Shown: positions 37,201 to 47,237 of the stretch, in pieces
Layout of the letters: the number at the start of each line of letters is the position of its first letter
Position numbering within the stretch: position 1 is the first letter of the stretch
Notes under the pieces: generated by a model
What the model was told of the DNA's origin: nothing
Databases searched by the model: none
The model's input: the letters and a program-made list of their open reading frames with translations, nothing else
NCBI RefSeq assembly: GCF_018812025.1
Contig: NC_063049.1
Coordinates: 11,723,537 to 11,787,536, forward strand
DNA: 64,000 nucleotides
Reading direction: 5' to 3'
Source of the DNA: Megalobrama amblycephala
Taxonomy: Eukaryota; Chordata; Actinopteri; Cypriniformes; Xenocyprididae
Made by a program: the position numbers and the translations under genes

Positions 37201-39991
37201 CTTCCTACGTTTTCTGTGGCACAAGGACAATGATGTCAACAAGGAAGTTGTTGAGTATCGGATGAAGGTCCATGTCTTTGGAAATGCGCCATCTCCTGCA
37301 GTGGCCATTTACGGGCTGCGAAGAGCCATCAGAGAAGGTGCACAGGAGCATGGTGCTGATACCGTCAAGTTTGTGGAAAGACATTTCTATGTTGATGATG
37401 GTTTGGTATCTGTACCGTCTGAAGCTGAGGCAATTGATTTGCTCCAACGAACACAGGCTTCACTAGCTGAGTCAAATCTCCGCTTACACAAGTTTGCTTC
37501 GAACTCTCAGACAGTAATGGAAGCTTTCCCACCTGAAGATTGTGCTCCAGTAATCAAGGACCTAGATCTGAGTGGAGAAACTTCACCCACACAACGGAGT
37601 TTAGGTCTGCTGTGGGAGATCACAACAGACACATTCACCTACTCCACATCGACCATTAACAAACCATTCACCCGTCGTGGAGTCCTCTCCACTGTCAACA
37701 GTGTTTTCGATCCTCTGGGTCTACTGGCACCTGTCACGATCCAGGGAAGAGCCCTTCTCAGAGAACTTACCTCTGAACTGTCAGACTGGGACACACCCCT
37801 CCCGGAAGACAAACTAAGCAAATGGGGAGCCTGGAGAGATTCTCTACAAGACCTAAAACAGCTTCATGTTCGACGTACATACACTACATTCTCACTCAGT
37901 GAAGCAGTGCACACAGAATTGTGTGTATTCTCAGATGCATCGACAAAGGCCATAGGTGCTGTGGCTTATCTGAAAGCGCTTCAGAAAGATGGGCAAGTTA
38001 AAGTAGGATTCGTTATGGGCAAGGCAAAGCTAGCACCCCTGTCTGAACCCACAATCCCAAGGCTAGAGCTGTGCGCTGCTGTCTTAGCAGTAGAGATGGC
38101 AGATCTGATCCTGGATGAGCTAGATCTAGAGTTGAATGACGTAAAGTTCTTTACAGACAGCAAAGTGGTCCTTGGCTACATTTATAACGAGTCAAAACGA
38201 TTCTATGTTTATGTTCACAATAGAGTCCAACGTATACGGCAGTCCTCAAGACCTGAGCAGTGGCACTATGTACATACGGAAGAAAACCCTGCAGATCATG
38301 CATCGAGATCCTTACCTGCATCCTGCCTGGCGCAGACTTCTTGGTTCACCGGTCCCTCCTTCCTGCATCAGCCACCTGCAGAGAAAACACAAACAAATGA
38401 AACATTTGAGCTAATTGAACCTGAAAAGGACTCTGAAATCCGGCCACAAGTACAAACATGTGCTACTAACCTGGAAAAACCAGAGCTTACCTCTGACCGA
38501 TTCCAACGGTTCTCCACTTTCACCTCCCTGGTAAGAGGAGTGGCATTTCTAGTTCACATGGCAAAATCCTGCAAACACACAAACCAAAACAGTAAATGCA
38601 AAGGTTGGCACCGATGTGACTTACCTCGTACTCCAGATGAGATGGACCAAGCAAGGAACGTTATCCTTAAAGCAACACAAAAAGCTGCTTTTGCAAAAGA
38701 ACTGTCAGCGCTCCAAGCTAACCAAGCAGTGTCCAAAAGTAGCCACTTGCGGAAACTCAGTCCGATCATGGAGAATGATTTCATCTGTGTTGGAGGACGA
38801 CTAAAGCACTCTCAGGTTGCAGCTGCAGAAAAGAACCCAATAATTCTGCCCAAAGATAGCCACATCTCCCTACTGCTCACTCGGCATCACCATGAGCAAG
38901 TGAAACATCAAGGCCATCACTTGACGGAAGGAGCGATTAGGGCAGCAGGACTGTGGATCTTGGGAGGCAAGGCGCTAATCAATTCAGTACTCCACAAATG
39001 CATAATCTGTCGCAAGCTGCGTGGAAAGCTGGAAGAACAATGCATGGCGGACCTGCCATCTGAACGCCTCAAAACCTGCCCTCCCTTTACGTATGTGGGG
39101 CTAGATGTATTTGGACCCTGGTCTGTCACAACCAGAAGCACCAGAGGAGGACAGGCAGAGAGCAAGCGGTGGGCCATCATATTCTGCTGTATGAGTTCGA
39201 GAGCTGTACATGTCGAGGTCATCGAGTCTATGGATACCTCAAGCTGCATAAATGCTCTCAGGCGATTCTTTGCACTCAGAGGACCTGCAAAACAGCTCCG
39301 TTCCGATTGCGGTACCAATTTCATTGGAGCGTGCAAGGAGCTTGGAATGGACAAAATGGTGCAGAGGTACCTCAGTAAGCAAGGATGCAGCTGGGAATTC
39401 AACCCACCACACAGTTCTCACATGGGGGGCTCGTGGGAGCGTATGATTGGCATTGCCAGAAGAATCCTAGATTCAATGTTTCTGCAGCTGAACACTCGCT
39501 TAACCCACGAAGTTCTTTGCACACTAATGGCAGAAGTTACTGCTATCATTAATGCACGACCACTCTTACCTGTCTCTGCAGACCCGGAACAACCTTTCAT
39601 ACTTTCACCATCATTGCTCCTTACACAGAAGACAGGAGTTCCACCTCCTCCTGGAGACTTCTCAGACAAGGACCTGTACACAAAGCAATGGAGACAAGTT
39701 CAGGCTCTTGCAAACCAGTTCTGGACCCGCTGGAGCCGTGAATACTTACCTTGCTTGCAACAGAGACAGAAGTGGACAGTACCTCACAGAAACCTTCAAG
39801 TTGGAGATCTAGTTCTGCTCAGGGACAAGCAGGTAGCCCGCAACTGCTGGCCAATGGCCAGAATCACTGCCATATTCCCTGGAAAGGATGGACATGTAAG
39901 AAAGGTTGAGGTGACTACAAGTGACCAAGGTAATAGAAAAACCTTTCTAAGGCCAGTTGCAGAAGTTGTTCTACTTCTACCTAAAGACTGA
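34253..39991 (+). CDS. BEL/Pao gag-pol polyprotein
   Basis: This is one uninterrupted frame of 1,912 codons. I take ATG 34253 (MATSSKSSVCSARRGKSST); the GTG at 34244 just after the LTR is not needed. Order: Ala/Glu-rich coiled coil (residues about 20-110); gag (DUF1759-like) about 200-430; two zinc knuckles near 497-530 (CFKC...H...C with five residues before His, then CTECGSTNHDAAMH); aspartic protease near 603 (VILDDQSNRS, DUF1758-like); reverse transcriptase about 905-1060 (LADIQQMFH; FYVDD near 1045); RNase H from about 1222 (FSDAS, RLELCA, FTDSK); integrase with an H-H-C-C finger near 1545-1580 and catalytic Asp near 1616, Asp near 1684 and Glu near 1727 (GGSWERM). All catalytic motifs I can check are present. 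It makes a retrotransposon particle and inserts new copies. Confidence 0.96.
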   Translation: MATSSKSSVCSARRGKSSTSSASAAHARARAEAAKVRASYASQEAKLKMEKAAREAQNQLEKVRIDTELEVLTLHREADAAAVEAQVLEDAELSMHAAAERGRSESEKVKIERTSEYVNSQINLQSHSPSPVLSASPVAPPSHADSHNSFITWSPPVRDISHAQSINKPKSEKADSMHLPATNLPDLSAGAMKSEVRSHIMNMHAKSYVPRYIPPVNTPPQAEPLAQYLARRDLVNSGLYQFDNKPENYRSWYSSFTSAAREVHLTATQELDLMTKCLGKESGEQVKRIRSVHVSNPNLALHKAWERLRECYAAPEIIEKSLFQRLDSFPRISAKDHTKLRELGDLLMEIQGAKEDGYLTGLSYLDTSRGIGPIVDKLPYGLQDKWVTSGSFYKEKNHGQFPPFEYFCNFVCHEAKKRNDPSFMHQSSATAPTKPNRSIVKSFHTNKPISVHKTNVCAANDDPNKNCPLHNKPHPLKKCRTFRNKLLDDRKAFLKEKGICFKCCSSVSHLAKECKSSVKCTECGSTNHDAAMHPGPSPQAAKAPSPPQEDGGEEENRSNTAVVSTSCTEVCGPGQWSRSCSKICLVKVYPKGSKDLAVKAYVILDDQSNRSLARPEFFELFNVESKPFSYNLRTCSGIVETSGRKAEGFQIESLDGKVLISLPPLLECHEILNNRSEIPMASAVLHQPHLQHIAKHIPVLEPEAEILLLLGRDVIRAHKVRQQVNGPNNAPFAQRLDLGWVVIGEVCLGNVHKPTVNTFKTNVLESGRHSIFQPCTSFMQIKEMQQSCNMSGKATEKTLGQTVFNRTEHDNKPAPSMEDTAFLKIMDTNVYRNDANSWVAPLPFREPRPPLPNNKEQVVNRFASLQRTLKRKPEMQQQYVAFMEKIFDNGHAEVAPPLKEEDECWYLPTFGVYHPQKSNQIRVVFDSSARYSGVSLNDVLLTGPDLNNSLLGVLLRFRKEKVAILADIQQMFHCFLVREDHRNFLRFLWHKDNDVNKEVVEYRMKVHVFGNAPSPAVAIYGLRRAIREGAQEHGADTVKFVERHFYVDDGLVSVPSEAEAIDLLQRTQASLAESNLRLHKFASNSQTVMEAFPPEDCAPVIKDLDLSGETSPTQRSLGLLWEITTDTFTYSTSTINKPFTRRGVLSTVNSVFDPLGLLAPVTIQGRALLRELTSELSDWDTPLPEDKLSKWGAWRDSLQDLKQLHVRRTYTTFSLSEAVHTELCVFSDASTKAIGAVAYLKALQKDGQVKVGFVMGKAKLAPLSEPTIPRLELCAAVLAVEMADLILDELDLELNDVKFFTDSKVVLGYIYNESKRFYVYVHNRVQRIRQSSRPEQWHYVHTEENPADHASRSLPASCLAQTSWFTGPSFLHQPPAEKTQTNETFELIEPEKDSEIRPQVQTCATNLEKPELTSDRFQRFSTFTSLVRGVAFLVHMAKSCKHTNQNSKCKGWHRCDLPRTPDEMDQARNVILKATQKAAFAKELSALQANQAVSKSSHLRKLSPIMENDFICVGGRLKHSQVAAAEKNPIILPKDSHISLLLTRHHHEQVKHQGHHLTEGAIRAAGLWILGGKALINSVLHKCIICRKLRGKLEEQCMADLPSERLKTCPPFTYVGLDVFGPWSVTTRSTRGGQAESKRWAIIFCCMSSRAVHVEVIESMDTSSCINALRRFFALRGPAKQLRSDCGTNFIGACKELGMDKMVQRYLSKQGCSWEFNPPHSSHMGGSWERMIGIARRILDSMFLQLNTRLTHEVLCTLMAEVTAIINARPLLPVSADPEQPFILSPSLLLTQKTGVPPPPGDFSDKDLYTKQWRQVQALANQFWTRWSREYLPCLQQRQKWTVPHRNLQVGDLVLLRDKQVARNCWPMARITAIFPGKDGHVRKVEVTTSDQGNRKTFLRPVAEVVLLLPKD

Positions 39992-40055
39992 TCTAGAAGT
40001 TAAGGTTCAACACTCTCACAAATTCATAGTGACCTCACATAGGTCAGGCGGGGAG

Positions 40056-40674
40056 TGTGTTGCCCTTTAAGAAATGTAACTTTTAAATATCTGCTTTATT
40101 TTTGTTGATGCATATTCTCAGGTAAAATAAGAAGTTCATAATTACTTTTCTGTTTATCTACCTTATTTGTAAAATTAATATTATTTGTTACTTGATGATG
40201 TCACTGCCTGTTTAGTCACTTCCTCTTAGTACTTCCTGGTTCTACATGAAAACATTGACACGGTCATGGTGTGCTCTCTCTAACAATCCATTGCATCCAC
40301 TCTAATCCATCATAGAGGCAAAGCCGTAAGTTCATTTATGTGACATTAGACATGTTAAAGATAATATATTTGTAAGGATTTTGTTAAAAAGATGATGTTT
40401 GATAAGTTGTTAAAAACAAGCTAACTGTGATGCTAATAACCATTATAGCTGTTACTTTAGCTGTGATTGTTTGTTACAGACATTTGTAATTGTATGATTA
40501 ATCAAGATATAGACATTGAATATTGTTGTATTGTTTTATTACAGTTTTCACCGCAACATGTCAATGACTAAGAGTGACAGTAAATGATCAACCTTACTAC
40601 GACTCTGTCTTCATTGGCTACGGTTTAACTTGGTGTTTAGTCAGAGTTTCAACACACTGCACGAGAACACTATA
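40056..40674 (+). repeat. BEL/Pao 3' LTR
   Basis: Near-identical to 33599-34216, with about a dozen differences by eye, for example one extra C in TGTGTTGCCC and changes around 40315-40325 and 40430-40460. It ends 'acactata' directly before the second ACGTC. Confidence 0.93.
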
Positions 40675-40679
40675 ACGTC
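40675..40679. repeat. BEL/Pao target-site duplication, right copy
   Basis: ACGTC matches 33594-33598. Removing the element rejoins 'aggatgacgtcactttatat'. Confidence 0.85.
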
Positions 40680-40689
40680 ACTTTATATC

Positions 40690-41300
40690 GCTCAGTAAAC
40701 TTAAAAATAATAATTTAAGTATAAGGGTTTACTCAAAAATGTTGAGCTACACAAAAATAAAACTAAACTCCATGTTCAGAAAATGTAATTGTTTTAAGTT
40801 GCATCAATGATTTAACAGACTTTAATTGCAGCGTACTCAATCTTTATAAGTTAGTAGTACTATCCGGTAGGGCTGGGCGATATATCGCATGCGATTCTCA
40901 CGCGCATTTCGTCAGTAAAGCCGGTTCCCTGATTACCGCTAAATCACCATCATCTGCTTTCAAATGAAGTGCCATTTAACAGACAGAGCCGTAGTTTACT
41001 GATAAGCCACGCAAATATCGCGTTCATTATCGAAGGCGATTCATCTGCGATATGAACGTGATATTATCCTACTATCCCTACTATCCGGGTTTAAAATGTA
41101 TTACTATGGTGACCATATTAACTAGTGTGACTGCATGATAATGGGTGGGCCTCAGTCAGCTCCCTAGTTCAGTAGTCAGGGTACTGATCAGGGAGTCAGG
41201 GATCAGGGAGTTTTAAGGACTGTCTCGTTCACAAAATTCTTCCAGTGCACTGAAATATTTGCTCGTTAAAAAGCGAGCAAATATTTTGCTTTCTACGCAT
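40690..41300. repeat. Dispersed cyprinid repeats, including 'gggcgatatatcgcatgcga' block
   Basis: First comes an ACTTAA/ACTCAA-rich block (40690-40860) like that at 8855-9290. Then 40866-41070 carries a short inverted repeat: 'gggcgatatatcgcatgcga' at the left and 'gcgatatgaacgtgatatta' at the right, plus 'attatcgaaggcgattcatc'. I recall this as a frequent cyprinid repeat of unknown class. No coding frame. Confidence 0.5.
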
Positions 41301-41319
41301 TCATCATTAAAGTCTGTCT

Positions 41320-44021
41320 TTGAAGTCTTTGAAGTCTAGTCCTCAAGGTTATGATTATCGACACAATCCTCGTCAGAAATGCAAAGGGGGAGGTGTTGCT
41401 GTAATTTATAGTAATATTTACAGTATCAGCCAGAAGTCTTTCAAATATAATTCCTTCGAAGTGATGGTGCTTTACGTAACATTATGTAAGTTGACATTTG
41501 TGCTGGCTACTGTATTCAGGCCACCAAGACACCATACAGACTTTATCAAAGAATTTGCAGATTTTCTATCAGACTTAGTACTAGCTGCAGATAAAGTCCT
41601 TGTTGTTGGTGATTTTAATATCCATGTAGATAATAAAAAAGACTCATTGGGATTGGCATTTACAGACATTCTAAACTCTATTGGTGTTAGACAACACGTG
41701 TCAGGACCCACTCATTGTCGTAATCATACTTTAGATCTAATATTGTCACATGGAATCGATATTGATGCCGTTGAAATTCTGCAGCAGAGTGACGACATCT
41801 CAGATCATTATCTAGTCTCATGTATACTACATTTAGTCAAAGAGGCTAAACTGCCTCTCTGCCATAAATATGGTAGAACCATCACTTCTACCACTAAAGA
41901 TCGCTTTATAAATAATCTTCCTAATCAGTTTCATCACCTTAGCATATCAGACAGCTTAGAAGACCTCGATGATGCAACAGAAACTATTGCCTCTGTCTTT
42001 TCCAGCACATTAGACTCAGTTGCTCCTTTGCGTTTAAAAAAGATTAAGGAAATTAATCCAACGCCATGGTACAATGAGCACATTCGGGCCCTAAAAACAG
42101 CAGCCAGAAAAATGGAGCGCAGCTGGAAGAAAACAAAACTAGAAGTATTTCGCATTTTGTGGAGAGAGAAAATGATTGAGTACAGAAAGGCCTTAAAAAC
42201 TGCTAGATCTGCCTATTTTTCAAAACTTTTAGAAGAAAATAAACACAACCCTAGGTATTTATTTGATACAGTGGCTAAATTAATAAGAAATAAAGCTTCA
42301 ACATCTGATGTTTCCAAAGAGCATAGCAGTAATGACTTTATGAACTTCTTTACTTGCAAGATTGATAATATTAGAGAGAAAATTATAACCATGCAACCGT
42401 CTACTACAGTATCGTGTCAGACCTTGCATTGTAGTGTCCCTGAAGAAAAATTCAATTCATTTTCTGCTTTAGGAGAGGAAGAATTGTATAAACTTGTTAA
42501 ATCATCAAAATCAACATCATGTATGTTAGACCCTATACCGAGCTATTGAAAGAGATGCTTCCGGAGGTCATAGATCCTCTTCTTAATATTGTTAATTCAT
42601 CTTTATCACTAGGATACATACCAAAAACTTTTAAGCTGGCTGTTATTAAACCTCTTATTAAAAAACCACAACTTGATCCTAGAGAATTAGTCAATTACAG
42701 GCCGATTTCAAATCTCACTTTTCTATCAAAAATACTAGAAAAGGCAGTTTCATCACAACTATGTTCCTTTTTAGAAAGAAATAGTATCTGTGAGGATTTC
42801 CAGTCAGGATTTAGACCGTACCATAGTACTGAGACTGCTCTCATTAGAGTTATTAATGATTTGCTCTTATCATCAGATTGTGGTTGTATCTCTCTATTAG
42901 TGTTACTGGATCTTAGTGCTGCATTTGACACTATTGATCACAATATTCTTCTAAATAGACTCGAAAACTATGTTGGCATTAGTGGAATTGCATTGGCATG
43001 GTTCAAATCATACTTATCTGACCGTTATCAGTTTTTAGTAGTAAACGATGAGATGTCATATCAATCACAAGTTAAATATGGAGTACCGCAAGGCTCAGTA
43101 CTAGGACCGTTGCTTTTCACTCTGTACATGCTACCCTTGGGCGATATCATTAGGAAGCATGGCGTTAGTTTTCATTGTTACGCTGATGATACTCAGCTCT
43201 ATATTTCTTCACGCCCTGACGAAACTTACCAATTCGCTAAATTAACAGAATGTATAGCTGATATAAAAAACTGGATGACCATTAATTTCCTACTACTAAA
43301 TTCAGAAAAAACAGAGATTCTAATTTTTGGACCAAAAACTACTTCACGCAGTAACCTAGAATACTGTCTAACACTTGATGGCTGCTCTGTTAAGTCTTCG
43401 TCGTCAGTTAGGAACCTGGGTGTGCTCTTTGATACCAATCTTTCATTTGAAGGCCATGTTACTAGCATCTGCAAAACCGCATTCTTCCATCTTAAAAATA
43501 TATCTAAACTACGACATATGCTCTCAATGAAAAATGCAGAACAGTTAGTTCATGCGTTCATGACCTCAAGGCTAGATTACTGTAACGCTCTACTGGGTGG
43601 TTGTTCCTCCCGCTTGATAAATAAACTACAGCTTGTACAAAATGCAGCAGCTAGAGTTCTTACTAGAACTAGGAAGTATGACCATATTAGCCCAGTTCTG
43701 TCATCACTGCATTGGCTTCCTGTTAAACATTGTATAGATTTTAAAATCTTGCTAATTACTTACAAAGCACTAAATGGTTTAGCTCCCCAGTACCTGAGCG
43801 AGCTCTTAATGCATTATAGTCCTTCACGTTTATTGCAATCTCAGAATTCAGGCCAGCTGATAATACCTAGAATATCAAAATCAACCGCAGGCGGTAGATC
43901 CTTCTCCTATTTGGCACCCAAACTCTGGAACAATCTTCCTAGCATTGTTCGGGATGCAGACACACTCTGTCAGTTTAAATCTAGACTAAAAACACATCTC
44001 TTTAACCTGGCATACACATAA
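41320..44021 (+). pseudogene. L2 ORF2: endonuclease plus reverse transcriptase, one frameshift
   Basis: The first frame (to 42549) holds most of the APE-type endonuclease: HNPRQKCKGGGVAVIYSN, VLVVGDFNIHVDN, HTLDLILSHG and SDHYLVS (catalytic Asp/His blocks). The second frame (from about 42546 to 44021) holds reverse transcriptase: LIKKPQLDP, NYRPISNLTFLSKILEK, LLVLLDLSAAFDTIDH, GVPQGSVLGPLLF and FHCYADDTQLYISS (YADD, near 43190), then the C-terminal LDYCNALLGG...LWNNLPSIV domain. Comparison with the older copy near 27282-27295 indicates a 4-base deletion near 42538-42542 causes the break. I see no other disabling change. The first roughly 100 endonuclease residues and ORF1 are missing. Confidence 0.93.
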
Positions 44022-44266
44022 AGTATTGACATATATACACAAATATTGACATTATCAATTTATATTTTCAAATCCTTTAAAGGATTATTAGGCTGCATAA
44101 ATTAGGTCAGCCGGAACCGGGAACACTTCCTATAACACCAGATGTACTCGTTACATCAGAAAAAGAATGGCATCTACGCTAATATTAGTCTTTCTGTTTA
44201 TCCCGAGGTTTACCGTAGTCAACCGGATCCGGGCCGTATCCAGCTGAGACCAAAGACCTGCGCCTT

Positions 44267-44556
44267 GACACGACCACAACGCAGCGCTGAAGTATCAGCA
44301 GAGATCGAGTCGACTAGATCATCCATTGTGAAGACATCATCAACACGACAGCCAGTGCCACAGTTCTTCAACAAACCGACCATACCGGCGTGATGAATAC
44401 GATCCTCAATTGGACACGACCACAACGCAGCCCTGTAGTATCAGCAGAGATCGAGTCGACTAGATCATCCACTGTGAAGGCCTCATCGACACGACAGCCA
44501 GTAGCACAGTTCCTCAACAAACCGTACATACCGGCGTGATGAATACGATCCTAAAC
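44267..44556. repeat. Tandem duplication in L2 3' UTR (about 147 bases x 2)
   Basis: A block beginning 'gacacgaccacaacgcag' at about 44268 and covering 'atcgagtcgactagatcatc' and 'ccggcgtgatgaatacgatc' is repeated from about 44415, ending about 44556. The L2 at 23210-24558 has it once. The two units differ at several bases. Confidence 0.85.
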
Positions 44557-45000
44557 TGGATGGAACTGAAATAAATACTTTGAATGTTGCGATCCTATCA
44601 GATTTATGATAGCAACCTGATTCGTAACAAAGCACTGTTCGCCAGAGAACTGGCCCCCCGACTAAGCCAGGTTTCTCCCAAGGTGTTTTTCTCCATTTTA
44701 ACACCTATTTGCCACTTGTTTGCCACCTGATGTCACCTGTTGGAGTTTGGGTTCCTTGCCACTGTCGCCTTTGGCTTGCTTAGTTGGGGACACTTGACAT
44801 TTGACTTGACATTTGATATTCAACAGTATTCTTGACATTTATTCAACAGTGCTTTGATCTGCCTGCATTGACACTATTCTTGAAGAGCTGCTGTGCATCA
44901 AAAATTATGTACCAGTTATCAATGTAAAGCTGCTTTGATACAATCTGCATTGTAAAAAGCGCTACATAAATAAAGGTGACTTGACTTGACTTGCATGACA

Positions 45001-45855
45001 AAACCAACTAAACATAATTGTGATAACTATATTATATTCCCACAATGTAGATAAGGCTACCTTGTGCCTGTAGCAACATTTGAAAAATTGTTGAAGAAAT
45101 ACAAAAAAATACTGTTAATTTGTGTACAATGGCATGTCCATATTATGCTTCCACGAGGTGGGAATTCACTTAAAAAGGCACACATCTATTCTATGTAGCT
45201 GCTGTAGTTTGCCTGGCAAAGAAGCTCAGAAAAACATGATGCTGTAAAAAATGTAGTGCTGTTTAAATTTCTTACCGGTTGCTGCATTTTCTTTCACTTC
45301 AGCCCACTTTGATATTTGATTGATCATGCCATAGCTGGAAAAACAATGAGAAATGGCTAGCACACTTTGCTAACACACATGCACATGCATGTGCATGGAG
45401 TTCCAGTTTACTTTTATCCAACAATGTTACTCCACCAAACTGATGACATTATCAAATATTGACAGATAAAATTTATCAAATTTATGTTATTAAACAGTTA
45501 TCTTTGTAATGATATGGCTTATAGTGCTGCTCTCTGCATCTCTCTTCTGGCACACTCCTAAACACAGACAAATTTACATGAGGAAACATGGCAAAATATG
45601 AGCAAAGTTACCTTGCTGAAGTCAAATCCTAGAGAAAGTGTACAATCTCCTCTGTTTCTGCTGCTGAAAATTTCTTCATTGTGATTTACAATAAAAACAT
45701 ATATATTTATTGTCGAATTTACCCACCATTGAAATTTAACCATGAGGCTTTGCAGATTTACAGCAACATGCTGTAAATCTGGTTCTACAGTAAGGATTTG
45801 TTAATTTTACAGTAAAAATGCTGTGAAAACTACAGAAATTTGTTACAGTGTACTG
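45001..45855. other. Spacer ending in an ACTGTAA-type transposon end
   Basis: No gene. The last roughly 90 bases (45760-45850) are rich in 'ttacagta' and 'gctgtaaa' motifs and finish TTACAGTG|TA at 45850-45852. This is the complement of the CACTGTAA start at 28267, so it may be the right end of the element or nest that split the old L2. Confidence 0.45.
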
Positions 45856-46351
45856 TATGCTCTCAATGACAAATGTTGAACAGTTAGTTCATGCGTCCAT
45901 GACCTTAAGGCTAGATTATTATAATGCAGCCACCCAGTAGGTGGTTGCCCTGCACGCTTAATAAACAAACTACAGCTGGTCCACAAGGCAGCAGCTAGAG
46001 AACTTGTGATCAGTATGACCATATTAACCTGGTTCTGTCAACACTGCATTGGCTCCCTATTAAACATTGATTAAAATCTTGCTAATTACTTACAAAGCAC
46101 TAAATGGTTTAGCTCCCCAGTACTTGAGCGAGCTCTTAAAGCATTATAGTCCTACATGTCTATTGCGTTCTCAGAATTCTGGCCAGTTGATAATACCTAG
46201 AATATCAAAATCAACCTCAGACAAGAGATCCTTTTCCTGTTTGGCACCTAAACTTTGGAACAGTCTTCCTAGCATTGTTTGGAAAGCAGGAACACTCTGT
46301 CAGTTTAAATCTAGACTAAAAACACACCTCTTTATCCTGGCATACATATAA
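45856..46351 (+). pseudogene. Degenerate L2 ORF2 C-terminus
   Basis: Early pieces (MLSMTNVEQLVHASMT-like, then LQLVHKAAARE-like) are out of frame. From 46067 a 94-codon frame reads ILLITYKALNGLAPQYLSEL, KHYSPTCLLRSQNSGQLI and LWNSLPSIVWKAGTLCQF and ends HLFILAYI*, matching the end of the copies at 23772 and 44021. Indels near 45925-46070 break the frame. No catalytic motif lies in this part. Confidence 0.88.
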
Positions 46352-47236
46352 CACAATTTCTCACATCCATTAAAAGATTGTTAGGCTGCATAAATTAGGT
46401 CAGCCAGAACCGGGAACACTTCCTATAACACCCGATGTACTCGTTACATCATAATAAGAATGGCATCTACGCTAATATTAGTCTCTATGTTTATCCCGAG
46501 GTTTACTATAGTCAGCTGGATCTGGGCTGCATCGAGATCAGATGGAGGACCTGAGCCTAGACATGACCATAACACATTCCTGAAGTGTCAGCAGAGATTG
46601 TGTCAACTATCCCATGTGAAGGCAGGGGACGATACGAGAGCCATTGGCACAGATCCGCAACAAAACCATTTCCATATTGGTGTGATGAAACCGATCTCCA
46701 ACCAGATGGAACTGGTTTAAACATTTTGACCGTTCCGATCCAAATCTGACTTGTGACCTGTAATGTTGGCTGAATCATAATCATGCACTGTTCGATGTTG
46801 GCCAGAGGAGAACTGACCCCCCGACTGAGCCTGGTTTCTCCCAAGGTTTTTTTTTTTTTTTTTTTTCTTCATTTTTGTCACCTCATGGAGTTTGGGTTCC
46901 TTGCAGTTGCTGCCTCTGGCTTGCTTAGTTGAAGAAACTTAATATTTAACAATGTTTTTGATCTGCCTGCATTGACACCAAAGTGAACTGAACTGGGCGA
47001 TGACATCACTGTTTTCTCCAGAGCTGCTGTATAGATAAATGATCTAAATTAATAACTAATGATTTTTACAATGGAATGAATCAATACTGAATTTACTTAA
47101 GCTGGACAATGACACCATTTTCTTCTAGAGCTGCCGTGCAGCCAAAATTATTTTCCTATTATCACGGTAAAGCTGCTTTGACACAATCTGCATTGTAAAA
47201 AGCGCTATATAAATAAAGGTGACTTTACTTGACTTA
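45856..47236 (+). mobile_element. Old L2-clade LINE, 3' part
   Basis: It starts at 'tatgctctcaatga', the base where the 25060-28266 copy stops, and continues through the ORF2 C-terminus, the 3' UTR and a decayed ACTTG tail ('gtgactttacttgactt'). Divergence from the young copy is similar to that of the 5' part, which supports one split insertion. Confidence 0.88.
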
Positions 47237-47237
47237 A

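Larger units (their letters stand above)
33599..40674 (+). mobile_element. Full-length BEL/Pao LTR retrotransposon
   Basis: The element is 7,076 bases. It has LTRs at 33599-34216 and 40056-40674, a single intact gag-pol frame between them, no env frame, and a 5-base ACGTC duplication at both flanks. The LTRs differ at roughly a dozen places in about 618 bases by eye (about 2%), indicating a recent insertion. A purine-rich tract (caggcggggag) precedes the 3' LTR and could prime plus-strand synthesis. I could not recognise the tRNA primer site after the 5' LTR. It probably could move or has recently moved. Confidence 0.95.
41316..45000 (+). mobile_element. Young L2-clade LINE, nearly complete ORF2
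   Basis: The copy begins inside the endonuclease and runs through reverse transcriptase and about 980 bases of 3' UTR to an ACTTG-repeat tail ('gtgacttgacttgacttgca'). It lies inside the decayed L2 split at 28266/45856. The long open frames and close match to 23210-24558 show it is young. The 3' UTR has a tandem duplication (44267-44556). A duplicated 'ctttgaagt' lies at its 5' junction. Confidence 0.93.

Noticed and set aside
33599..40674. Endogenous retrovirus
   Set aside because: Domain order and protease/RT type are BEL/Pao, there is no env frame, and the single frame ends just before the 3' LTR. It is a retrotransposon.
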